From assembly GCA_963787425.1 (NCBI GenBank), contig CAWBCV010000004.1:1-64000 (forward strand): DNA of 64,000 bases, in the 5' to 3' direction. Shown piece by piece: positions 24,703-33,251 of the stretch. The DNA comes from AP-15 sp963787425 (GTDB lineage Bacteria > Pseudomonadota > Alphaproteobacteria > ATCC43930 > CGMCC-115725). The stretch's first letter is position 1. The number at the start of each line of letters is the position of its first letter. The notes beneath the pieces are model-generated. The model did no database searches, was not told the DNA's origin, and was given only the letters and a program-made list of their open reading frames with translations. Made by a program: the position numbers and the translations under genes.

Positions 24703-25979
24703 TTACTCGGCGAGGGCGGCCACCTCGCCGGGGACGACGTGGCGTGGTATATGGAGCCAGAACAACGAGATCATGGCCGATGCCACAGTGCATAGTGCGA
24801 GGGCGTAGAGCCCGTCGGCGAAGCTGCCGGTCAGGTTCTTGGCCCAGCCGACGAGCGTCGGGCCGAAGAAGCCGCCGAGGTTGCCGAGAGAGTTGATCCA
24901 CGCGATTCCTGCGGCGGCCGCGCCGCCGGTAAGGAACATCGTCGGCATCGACCAGAACGGCCCCTTGGTGCCATAGAACCCGATCGAAGTGATCGTTACG
25001 CCGACCATCGCCCACCATGTCCCGATTGTCAGCCCGGCGATGACCAGCCCAATCGTGGAGATGACGCACGTCGTGAACAGGCTCCATCGCCGGTCGCCGA
25101 TGCGGTCCGACAGCCACCCGCAGAACACCATGCTGATCGCGCCGGCGATGTAGGGGATCATCGTAATCCAGCCGACCTGCATGTTGCTGACCCCGAGCTC
25201 TTTGATGATCTGCGGCAGGAACAGCAGCATACCCAGACTGGCGGTGACGATGCCGATGTAGTTCAGCGACAGCATGATCACCTTGGGATCATAGAAGGCG
25301 CGCAACAGGCCAGCGCCGTGATGAGCCTCGATCTGTCGGCGCTCATGGATCATCCTGCCGGTCAGCCACTCTCTTTCCTCAGGATTGAGCCAGTGCGCCT
25401 CGCTCGGCCGGTCGGTCAGGTAGAAGAACACGGCAATCCCGATCAGCACGGTCGGAATGGCCTCCAGAATGTACATGACCTGCCATCCGTGAAGGCCCCA
25501 CAGCCCATTCAAGCCCAACAGCGCGGTCGAGACCGGTGCGCCGCTTGCCACAGCGATCGGCAGTGCCAGGGTAAAGCCGGAATTGATCCGGGCGCGGTGC
25601 TGGTCGGGGAACCAGTAAGTGAAATACAGCACAAAACCGGGGAACAGTCCTGCTTCGGCAAGACCCAGCAGGAAGCGTATCGCCATGAAGCTGTAGGGGC
25701 CGGTCGCGAATGCGGTACAGCCCGATACGATCCCCCAGGTGATCATGATGCGGGCGATCCAGATGCGCGCCCCGACTTTTTCGAGGATGATATTGCTAGG
25801 TACCTCGAATAGCACATAGCCCCAAAAGAACGCGCCGGCCGTCATGCCGTACCACGCGGCATCGAGGCCGAGATCCTTGTTCATCTCAGCGACGCGAAGC
25901 CGACATTGATGCGATCGAGATAGCAAAAGAAATAGGTCAGGACCGCAAAGGGCAGGATGCGCAAAAAGACCTTGCGCAT
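24703..25979 (-). pseudogene. MFS transporter (ACS-type), frameshifted near the N-terminus
   Basis: The coding frame from the ATG at 25979 gives MRKVFLRILPFAVLTYFFC, the expected first helix, then LDRINVGFASL and a premature stop. One base is missing at about 25886: adding it restores the family sequence FASLQMNKDLGLD and joins the open frame that runs to 24703. The rest is a full 12-helix carrier of the anion:cation symporter group (tartrate, hydroxyphenylacetate and similar acids), with the FEVPSNIILEKVGAR and RFLLGLAEAGLFPGFVLY signatures. Either a recent inactivating deletion or a sequencing error. Confidence 0.85.
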
Positions 25980-26199
25980 TGTGGACTGTTCGACGGTTCG
26001 AAGCATATCCTCCACCAAACTATCTTGGTAGTTGCGCGGCTCACGAGAGCATGACCCGAAGTAAGCCTAATTCGGCGGCGATCGCAACGGCCCGGTTTGC
26101 CCGGAGCCGCTATTCCATTGCATGGCTGATCGGCGCAGGATCGGACTTACTCGCTGGACGTTATGATGAAAACACTTTCCTCGCAAAAGGAGCCCGCTG

Positions 26200-26601
26200 A
26201 TGGCAGTTATTCCCGAAAATTACCTCGACTTGCTGCAGCAAAAGAAGGCTTTTGCCAATTTGGCCACGATAATGGCGGACGGATCGCCGCAGGTGACGCC
26301 GGTATGGTTCGATTACACCGATGGGGTGGTCCGCGTGAACACTGCCAAGGGCCGTGTCAAGTCTCGTACATTGAGGCCGGGTGCGCCCGTCGCGCTGGCG
26401 ATTATGGATCCCGACAATCCCTATCGCTACGTCCAGATCCGTGGCCGGGTCAGGCACGCCGTCGAAGAGGGGGCCGATGCGCACATCGACACTCTGGCGA
26501 AGAAATATCTGGGCAAAGACACCTACCCGTTTCGCCAGCCCGGCGAGGTGCGGGTCATGTACGAAATCGAGCCGACCGCGGTATCGGGAATGAGCGCATA
26601 G
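26200..26601 (+). CDS. PPOX-class flavin/F420-dependent enzyme
   Basis: 133 residues with the split-barrel flavin-binding fold: FANLATIMADGSPQVTPVWFDYTDGVVRVNTA (in part ATIMADGSPQVTPVWF), GRVKSRTLRPGAPVALAIMD and YVQIRGRVR. This is the group annotated as probable F420-dependent PPOX-class proteins; in Proteobacteria many bind FMN or F420. AAAGGAG precedes the ATG at suitable spacing. The substrate is unknown. It stands alone between the MFS gene and the decarboxylase-like gene. Confidence 0.85.
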   Translation: MAVIPENYLDLLQQKKAFANLATIMADGSPQVTPVWFDYTDGVVRVNTAKGRVKSRTLRPGAPVALAIMDPDNPYRYVQIRGRVRHAVEEGADAHIDTLAKKYLGKDTYPFRQPGEVRVMYEIEPTAVSGMSA

Positions 26602-26713
26602 CGGGCGGGGACGACCGCCGCGCGGCTTGCCAATTCCGGTGATTGCGGCATCTTCTTCGCCGGCCTCTTCGTTGTGGCGAGGCTGATTGGATAACGAGAA
26701 GCAGAGGAACGCG

Positions 26714-27574
26714 ATGCACTGGACCGATCGGCGGCGGCGTTTCCGGGCCATCCTCAAAGGGGATCGCTGCTACCATCCGGCCTCGGTGTTCGACCCGCTG
26801 TCGGCGCGGATCGCCCAGGATCTGGGGTTTGAGGTCGGCATGTTCGCGGGCTCCACCGCATCGCTTACGGTGCTCGGCGCGCCCGACCTGATCCTGATCA
26901 CGTTGAGCGAATTCGCCGGGCAGGCCTACCGCATCAACCGCGCCTTCGACCTGCCGCTGCTGGTTGACGCGGATCACGGCTACGGCAATGCGCTCAATGT
27001 CATGCGCACGGTGCAGGAGCTCGAAACCGCTGGAGTGTCGGCGCTGACCATTGAAGACACCGTGCTGCCGCGGCCCTACGGCCCGGCCGGCCATGGATTG
27101 ACCTCGATCGAGGAAGGCGTCGGCAGAATGCGCGCGGCGCTCGCCGCACGGCAGGATCCGGATCTGGTCATTGTCGGGAGAACCATCGCCATGGGGTCGA
27201 CCGGCACCGAAGACGCTCTCGCCCGTGCCAAGGCCTACGCCGCGGCCGGGGTCGACGCGTTCTTCTTTGTCGGCATCAAGGACCGTGCACAGCTCGATGC
27301 CGCCGCCGAGGCTATCGATATCCCGATCATCATTGGGGGCGGCGCGCCAGAGTTGTCCGATCTCGATTATCTGGCGAGCCGGCGGGCGCGCGTTGCATTA
27401 CAAGGCCATCAGCCGATCATGGCGGCGGCGCAGGCCGTCCACGATACCCTGAAGGCGCTGCGCGACGGCGTTAAGCCCCAGGATCTCAAGGGCGTGCCGT
27501 CTCCCGAGTTCATGGCGAAAGCGACCCGGGACGCCGAATACAAGGGATGGACCAAGAACTTTCTCGGCGGGTAG
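26714..27574 (+). CDS. Isocitrate lyase/PEP mutase family enzyme, oxaloacetate decarboxylase-like
   Basis: 286 residues from the ATG at 26714, preceded by AGAGGAA; a TTG at 26687 is less likely. The N-terminal YHPASVFDPLSARIAQDLGFEVG (in part ASVFDPLSARIAQDLG) is diagnostic of the PA4872-type oxaloacetate decarboxylase subgroup. LLVDADHGYGNALNV supplies the metal-binding acids and ALTIEDTVLPRPYG replaces the Cys-containing loop of isocitrate lyases. It likely decarboxylates oxaloacetate or a close 2-oxo acid with Mg2+. No operon partner. Confidence 0.87.
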   Translation: MHWTDRRRRFRAILKGDRCYHPASVFDPLSARIAQDLGFEVGMFAGSTASLTVLGAPDLILITLSEFAGQAYRINRAFDLPLLVDADHGYGNALNVMRTVQELETAGVSALTIEDTVLPRPYGPAGHGLTSIEEGVGRMRAALAARQDPDLVIVGRTIAMGSTGTEDALARAKAYAAAGVDAFFFVGIKDRAQLDAAAEAIDIPIIIGGGAPELSDLDYLASRRARVALQGHQPIMAAAQAVHDTLKALRDGVKPQDLKGVPSPEFMAKATRDAEYKGWTKNFLGG

Positions 27575-27699
27575 GCCTTCTCATCGCCGGAAACTGTCGG
27601 GGCCCAATCGGGTGCTCCGGACATTCGCGCGACCAACAAATTGTTGAACGGTCACACGCGAATGGTGGCGGACGCTGATCCTCCAATTCGTCCTAATTT

Positions 27700-27936
27700 T
27701 CATGCCGCTCGGCGGCCCTTCAAAATGGCCGTCCGGGCGGCGTTGATGTTGGCCATCAGCTCGTGGGTTTGCTGATTGCCGCGGTCGGGGTGGTAACGCT
27801 TGGCCAGCGCAAAATAGGCGGCGGTGAACTCCTTGGCCGAGATCGACCGGACGTCGACTCCGAGCCGTTGGAACAGCGCCACAGCATCATCCGGAAGCAA
27901 TTGTGACCGTGCCCGCAGTCCGAAGGTGCTTTCCAC
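27700..27936 (-). CDS. Short J-domain protein
   Basis: 78 residues, nearly all a J domain: LFQRLGVDVRSISAKEFTAAY (in part), then FALAKRYHPDRGNQQTHELMANINAA with the intact HPD tripeptide that stimulates DnaK ATPase. There is no Gly/Phe region, zinc finger or client-binding domain, so it is a class III co-chaperone fragment-type protein. The ATG at 27936 is the first start available. Confidence 0.8.
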   Translation of the reverse strand: MESTFGLRARSQLLPDDAVALFQRLGVDVRSISAKEFTAAYFALAKRYHPDRGNQQTHELMANINAARTAILKGRRAA

Positions 27937-28479
27937 AGAAATTCTGGAAGAACGTTAAGATTAACCAAAATTAACCGCCCTCACATCACGCGCCGCAAGA
28001 GCCTGCTTGGAACTATAAGAAAATAAAAACTTAGGCAAGTACCATTTCTCGATTTCGAGGCAATTGTATCCGACCGATCGCGCCGGATAGGGACAGCAAG
28101 GTGACAGCGGAACCGGAGCAACCGGGCGGTTGATAGTGCGTTCCCATTCTGAGGGAGGTTGCTTTGCTCACGATCGAGCATGTCGGGCTTCTGGTGCTCG
28201 AAATTCGCTCCTTCGACTGCCGAGGCCCGGGCGCATGCTCTCCTGCCGCGGAACCGTCGCCAACAAAGCCCGCGAAGTCCGCTTTCGGGATGGCCAGGAA
28301 CGGGAGCGCGGGCGATTGCGCAGCTCGGATCGGCCGAAGCGGCGGTGTAAACCGTGAAAATCAGATGAGACCGCGATATACTTGCGGTGTGCGCCGCTTT
28401 CCACCGGCAAAAGAAACCGCGGTTACGACGGTATGTCTTCAGCAGACCTGCCGTGGCGCGCCGTCATAGTGTGGGGATA
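27937..28479. other. Intergenic stretch without a convincing gene
   Basis: About 540 bp. The first 120 bp are AT-rich (TTAAGATTAACCAAAATTAACC) and may hold the J-domain promoter. A short open frame follows TTGC at about 28164 with GGGAGG upstream, but its product (Cys/Pro/Ser-rich, no motif) looks non-coding. I see no RNA gene or repeat here. Confidence 0.5.
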
Positions 28480-30343
28480 ATGCAGCCTCTTCCGGTTCTT
28501 CGAAAGCCTCCTGGAGCCTACGGCTGTCCCGACCGCGACAGCGCCGCCGGCCGCGCTCGGGGCGTTTTATTGGCATTATGCCCGGCAGGCGCGGCATCTG
28601 GTTGCCGCCCTCTTTGTCGCCGGCTTTATCGTGGCGATTCTCGACACGACGATACCGGTCTTTATCGGCCGCGTGGTGACGTTGGTCTCTGCCCGCGCCC
28701 CCGGGTCGTTGATGCACGATAATTGGCCGCAGCTCCTCGGCATGGCGCTCGTCCTGCTGATAGCGCGGCCGGCGGCGCTGCTGCTGCAGAATTTGATCAC
28801 CAACCAGGGGATCATCCCAAGCTTCTCCAACCTCATCCGATGGCAGAGCCATTGGCACGTCGTGCGGCAGAGCTGGGCGTTCTTTCAGAACGACTTCGCC
28901 GGCCGCATCGCGCAGCGCGTCATCCAAACCGGCCCGTCCTTGCGCGAGAGCGTCGTCTCGGCGACCAACGCGGTCTGGTACATCCTCGTCTATGGCGGCG
29001 GCGCGATCCTGCTGATGGCGTCGAACGACACCCGACTGGCGATCCCCGTGCTGTTGTGGTTCGCCGGCTACGCGGCGCTGCTGCGCCATTTCGTGCCGCG
29101 TCTGCGCGTGCGCTCGCGCCGCATGTCGGAGACGCGCTCGGCGCTCTCCGGCCGCATCGTCGACAGCTACACGAACATCCAGACCGTGAAACTATTTGCC
29201 CGGCCGCGCGACGAGGACGAATTCGTTCGCGCCGCGATGGACGATCTGACCGACGCCTTCCGCGCGCAGCTGCGGCTGACCACGACGCTCGGGCTGACCC
29301 TTGCCAGCTTGAACGCGATGCTGGTCGTCGGCACCGCGGTGATCGCGATTTGGCTGTGGAATGACGGCCGCATCCCGGTCGGGACCGTCGCAATGGCCTT
29401 ACCCTTGACCTGGCATATCGCGGCGATCGCCGGCTGGGTGGCGCAGAACGTGACGACGATCTTCGAGAATATCGGCGTCGTCCAAGAGGGCATGCGCTCG
29501 ATCGCGGTGCCGCGCCAATTGCCGGACCGGCCCGATGCCGTCGCCTTGCGGGTCGAGCTGGGAGCGGTGCGGTTCGAGGACGTCCGTTTCGGCTACGGCA
29601 CCGCGAGAGGGGTGCTGCACGGCATCGACCTCGCCGTCATGCCCGGCGAGCGCGTCGGTCTGGTCGGGCCCTCGGGCGCGGGCAAATCGACCCTCGTTAA
29701 CCTGTTGTTGCGATTCTATGATCTCGAGACCGGCCGTATCCTGATCGACGGGCAGGACATCGCGACGGTCACGCAGGAAAGCCTGCGCGCCCAGATCGCG
29801 ATGGTGACGCAAGACACTTCTCTCTTGCACCGTTCGATCCGAGACAATATCCGCTACGGCCGGCCGCAAGCGAGCGAGTGGGAGGTGCGCCGCGCCGCGG
29901 CCCAGGCGCATGCTCTCGAATTCATCGAGGGGCTCGAAGACTGGTACGGGCGTCATGGTTTCGACGCGCATGTCGGCGAGCGCGGCGTCAAATTATCGGG
30001 CGGCCAGCGTCAACGCATCGCGCTCGCCCGCGTGATCCTCAAAGACGCGCCGATTCTGGTGCTCGACGAGGCCACCTCGGCGCTCGATTCGGAGATCGAG
30101 GCGGCGATCCAGGAGCAGCTCGACGGGCTGATGAAGGGTCGCACCGTCATCGCGATCGCGCACCGGCTGTCGACGATCGCCCGCCTCGACCGTCTCGTCG
30201 TGCTCGATGAGGGCAATATCGTCGAGGAAGGCACCCACACCGAATTGCTCGCCGCCGGCGGCACTTATGCGCGCTTGTGGCGGCGGCAGTCCGGTGGGTT
30301 TCTCGACCCGGTCCGCTCGTCCGGCCTCGCCGCCGCCGAATAG
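28480..30343 (+). CDS. ABC exporter (fused membrane and ATPase domains), N-terminal frameshift
   Basis: From about 28490 one frame runs uninterrupted to 30343 and encodes FRFFESLLEPTAVP, then FYWHYARQARHLVAALFVAG, the usual start of this exporter group. That frame has no ATG; the plausible ATG at 28480 is one base out of phase, so an extra C at about 28483-28489 probably breaks it (a CTG at 28511 is the only in-frame alternative). The six-helix exporter domain is followed by an ATPase with Walker A GPSGAGKST, signature LSGGQRQRIALAR and Walker B ILVLDEATSALD. It should act as a homodimeric lipid, peptide or drug exporter. Confidence 0.85.
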
Positions 30344-30370
30344 CAGTATATTTACGCGCGGAGGTTAGAA

Positions 30371-30952
30371 ATGGCCGAGCCGGCAATCAGACATATGACC
30401 CTTGAGGAGTTCCTGCGTTGGGACGACGGGACAGATACGCGCTACGAACTGATCGACGGCTTTCCCGTCGCAATGGCGCCGCCGGCAGAGGCGCATCGCA
30501 TTCTCGCGGTACGACTGGTTTCCCGGATCGATGCGGTGCTCGCAGGCCGGCGGCCGTGCAATGCTCAGATCGAGCCCGGCGTGGTACGCCCCGATCGTGC
30601 CAATTCGTATTATGTCCCCGACGTCGCCGTCACTTGCGAGCCGAACGAGCCCGGGCGACAGGCTATGGTGGACCCGATCCTTATTGTCGAGATTTTATCC
30701 CCGAGTACTGAGCGAACCGATCGCCGCTTAAAGCTTCCGGCCTATCAAACCATGGAGAGCGTCCGCGAGATCATGCTTATCGATGCCGATAGCCATCATG
30801 CCGAGCTTTACAGACGGGGGAACGATCATTGGGGCATCCAGCTCGTTCGCGGTGCCGAAGCGAGTCTCGTTTTGACCACGGTCGACCTTCGGATCTCGAT
30901 GGCCGAATTGTACGAGGGAATTGCGATCCCCGCAGCGAGCGTCGGTTCCTGA
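30371..30952 (+). CDS. Uma2 family (DUF820) PD-(D/E)XK-fold protein
   Basis: 193 residues. MTLEEFLRWDD, YELIDGFPVAMAPP, YYVPDVAVTCEP and PILIVEILSPSTERTDRRLKLPAYQTM (in part VEILSPSTERTDR) match the Uma2 restriction-endonuclease-like fold; the catalytic acids in VPDV and VEILSPST and the Lys of DRRLKL are present. Function in vivo is unknown; the family is abundant in cyanobacteria and scattered in Proteobacteria. It lies 27 bp after the ABC exporter. Confidence 0.85.
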   Translation: MAEPAIRHMTLEEFLRWDDGTDTRYELIDGFPVAMAPPAEAHRILAVRLVSRIDAVLAGRRPCNAQIEPGVVRPDRANSYYVPDVAVTCEPNEPGRQAMVDPILIVEILSPSTERTDRRLKLPAYQTMESVREIMLIDADSHHAELYRRGNDHWGIQLVRGAEASLVLTTVDLRISMAELYEGIAIPAASVGS

Positions 30953-30975
30953 TACCAGCCGGTCGCTTTTAAACA

Positions 30976-31554
30976 ATGCTCGACCGGCTTTATTCCCGGG
31001 CGCTCGCCCTGGCCGCCAGCCGCCACGCGATGTGGGTGATGGCGGCCGTCTCATTCGCCGAGAGCTCGTTCTTTCCGCTGCCGCCCGACATCCTGCTGAT
31101 CCCGATGATCCTCGCGCGACCGCGTCGGGCCCGGTTGATCGCGGGGGTCTGCACGCTCGCCTCTGTGATCGGCGGCTTTGTCGGCTATGCGATCGGCTAT
31201 TTCCTGTTCGACGCGGTCGGACGGCCGGTGCTCGAATTCTACCATGCGATGGACAAGTACGAGGCGCTTAAGGCCGCGTTTGCGCATTGGGGCGCCTGGA
31301 TCATCATATTGAAGGGGCTGACGCCGATCCCCTTCAAGCTCGTAACGATAGCGAGCGGCGTCGCGCAGTTCGACTTGCTGGCCTTCGCTCTGGCCTCGCT
31401 CGTCTCGCGCAGCATCAGGTTTTTCCTGCTGGCGGGCCTTCTCTGGTGGTTTGGCGACCCGGTCCGCGAGTTCATCGAGCGCCGCCTGATGATGGTCACC
31501 AGCGCCTTCGCGCTGGCCCTCGTTGGCGGGTTCCTCGTGCTGCGCTATCTATGA
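30976..31554 (+). CDS. YqaA/DedA-like membrane protein
   Basis: 192 residues with a VTT-type domain: FAESSFFPLPPDILLIPM (re-entrant, helix-breaking Pro-Pro) near residue 26, a second re-entrant region WGAWIIILKGLTPIPFKLVTIASG near 100, and several transmembrane helices. Relatives are implicated in lipid scrambling or proton-driven transport. It is 4 bp from dsbB and probably co-transcribed with dsbB and coq7. Confidence 0.88.
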   Translation: MLDRLYSRALALAASRHAMWVMAAVSFAESSFFPLPPDILLIPMILARPRRARLIAGVCTLASVIGGFVGYAIGYFLFDAVGRPVLEFYHAMDKYEALKAAFAHWGAWIIILKGLTPIPFKLVTIASGVAQFDLLAFALASLVSRSIRFFLLAGLLWWFGDPVREFIERRLMMVTSAFALALVGGFLVLRYL

Positions 31555-31558
31555 AGGC

Positions 31559-32077
31559 ATGATCGAGCCCACCCGCGCGTTTATCATGTTTGTCCTTTTT
31601 GCGAGTGCCATTGTGCTCGGCGGGGCTCTGGCGTCGCAATATTGGGGCGGGCTCGCCCCTTGCGAGTTGTGCCTGTTGCAGCGCTGGCCCTGGGGTGTCG
31701 CGATCGTGATCGCATTAATTGCGACGATGATCGGCAGCCGGCCGACGCTGCCCTGGGTGGCGCTGCTGCTCGCCGCCGTCTTTGTCGTCAGCAGCGGGCT
31801 CGCCTTTTATCATGTCGGGGTCGAGCAGCATTGGTTCGCGGGCCCGACCGCTTGCAGCGGGGCCGCCACCGCGGCCGATACGCTCGAGGCCTTGAAGGCG
31901 CAAATCCTGCATCAGCAGCCGGTGCGCTGTGACGAGCCGGCATGGTCGCTGTGGGGCATTTCGCTCGCCGGGTGGAACCTGCTTGCCTCGCTTATCATGA
32001 TAGGCTGCTGCCTCGCGGCGTTTTTGCAATCGCGTAGACCGTCGGAGCACGCCGGATTGCGCCGAGGAACCGCATGA
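31559..32077 (+). CDS. dsbB: Disulfide bond formation protein B
   Basis: 172 residues with four transmembrane helices. The first periplasmic pair is CELC in GLAPCELCLLQRWPW, the second pair is Cys in TACSG and RCDEPAW, as in DsbB. The protein reoxidises DsbA and passes electrons to ubiquinone, which suits its four-base overlap with coq7 (ubiquinone synthesis). No dsbA is in the window. Confidence 0.92.
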   Translation: MIEPTRAFIMFVLFASAIVLGGALASQYWGGLAPCELCLLQRWPWGVAIVIALIATMIGSRPTLPWVALLLAAVFVVSSGLAFYHVGVEQHWFAGPTACSGAATAADTLEALKAQILHQQPVRCDEPAWSLWGISLAGWNLLASLIMIGCCLAAFLQSRRPSEHAGLRRGTA

Positions 32078-32625
32078 GCAACGCCGCGCGACATCGATTG
32101 CCGGGCGACCGTCCTTTGGAGGAGGAGCTCGCGCGCATGCTGCGCGTCGATCACGCCGGTGAGTACGGCGCGACCCGCATCTCTGAGGGGCAGCTGGATG
32201 TGCTCGGACGCAGCCGCGCCGCGGGGGTGATCCGGCAAATGGCCGAGGCCGAAAAACGCCACCTCGCCCGGTTCGAGAACTTGTTGCAAGAAAGGCGCGT
32301 GCGGCCGACATTGCTCCACCCGCTGTGGAATGTTGCCGGATACGCGCTCGGCGCTGCGACCGCGCTGCTGGGCGAGCAGGCTGCGATGGCATGCACGGTC
32401 GCGGTCGAGGAGGTGATCGACGAGCATTACCAAGCTCAGGCCGCAACACTCGGCGAGGACGACCCGGCCCTTCGAGACACGATCTTGTCGTTTCGCGACG
32501 ACGAGATCTCACATCGCGACCTCGCGATCGCGCACGGGGCCGAGGAGAGCCCGGGCTATGACCTGATCCGCGGGGTGGTCAAGACCGGCTCGCGCGTCGC
32601 CATCTGGCTGTCCACTCGCCTCTGA
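32074..32625 (+). CDS. coq7: 3-demethoxyubiquinol 3-hydroxylase
   Basis: 183 residues of a diiron ferritin-like hydroxylase. Two EXXH-type helices are complete: RVDHAGEYGATRISEGQL with AEAEKRHLARFE, and TVAVEEVIDEHYQAQ with FRDDEISHRDLA, giving the Glu/His iron ligands. It performs the penultimate step of ubiquinone synthesis. Its ATG overlaps the dsbB stop (ATGA). Confidence 0.94.
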   Translation: MSNAARHRLPGDRPLEEELARMLRVDHAGEYGATRISEGQLDVLGRSRAAGVIRQMAEAEKRHLARFENLLQERRVRPTLLHPLWNVAGYALGAATALLGEQAAMACTVAVEEVIDEHYQAQAATLGEDDPALRDTILSFRDDEISHRDLAIAHGAEESPGYDLIRGVVKTGSRVAIWLSTRL

Positions 32626-32638
32626 ATCGCTTCCAACG

Positions 32639-33217
32639 TCACTGAGCAAGGGTCGCGACTGCGGCAATCGCGGCGCGCGCCAGCGCGGGCGCCCGAGCCC
32701 CCAGATATCCACCGAGACGCCCGTAGATATGAAAGGTGGCGGACTGCAGAATAACACCCATGATGACGGCGGCACCCAACGCCGGGTCGATCGGCTTTAG
32801 CCGCTTTTTCGCAACGGCATCGCCGACGAGATCGGCTACGGCATCGACGGGAGTCCGGGAGCCGCTCGGAATACGCGGCAGAAAGCCGTGCTGGGTGAGC
32901 AGCATGAAGCGGAACAATGCCGGATCTTCGTCGTACAGGGCGCAGAAATGGGCGATCATTGCCGTCACGGCGGCCTCGAACTCGGCTTCACCGGTGCGGA
33001 TCCGATCGAGCTCCTCACCGGTGCGCATATAGGCGGTCGAGAATAGCGCCCAGGCGAGTTCTTCCTTGCTCGGGTAATGGCGGTAGAGTGCGCCCTGCGA
33101 GACGCCGGCCGCGGCGGCAATCTCAGCGATCGACACGCCATCGAAGCCGTTGGCGGCAAACAGATCCACCGCTGCGCGCTCCACCTTTGTTTTCACTCCC
33201 GCCGATCGGGGCATCAT
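32639..33217 (-). CDS. TetR family transcriptional regulator
   Basis: 192 residues. The N-terminal helix-turn-helix is typical: VERAAVDLFAANGFDGVSIAEIA then AGVSQGALYRHYPSKEEL. The C-terminal ligand-binding part has no recognisable subgroup. It is divergent from the DUF2339 gene, and the 16-bp palindrome at 33231-33246 between them is the likely binding site, so it probably represses itself and the neighbour. An ATG doublet leaves the start uncertain by one codon. Confidence 0.9.
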   Translation of the reverse strand: MMPRSAGVKTKVERAAVDLFAANGFDGVSIAEIAAAAGVSQGALYRHYPSKEELAWALFSTAYMRTGEELDRIRTGEAEFEAAVTAMIAHFCALYDEDPALFRFMLLTQHGFLPRIPSGSRTPVDAVADLVGDAVAKKRLKPIDPALGAAVIMGVILQSATFHIYGRLGGYLGARAPALARAAIAAVATLAQ

Positions 33218-33230
33218 TTTTCAGTTTTGT

Positions 33231-33246
33231 AAGTGAATATTCACTT
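33231..33246. promoter_or_regulatory. Probable TetR operator
   Basis: Perfect 16-bp palindrome AAGTGAATATTCACTT, 14 bp from the TetR start and 5 bp from the DUF2339 start. Size, symmetry and position are those of TetR-family operators. Confidence 0.75.
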
Positions 33247-33251
33247 CTAAT

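Noticed and set aside
28164..28469. 101-codon ORF with GGGAGG upstream
   Set aside because: Cys/Pro/Ser-rich, no motif or hydrophobic pattern, and it overlaps the likely leader of the ABC exporter.
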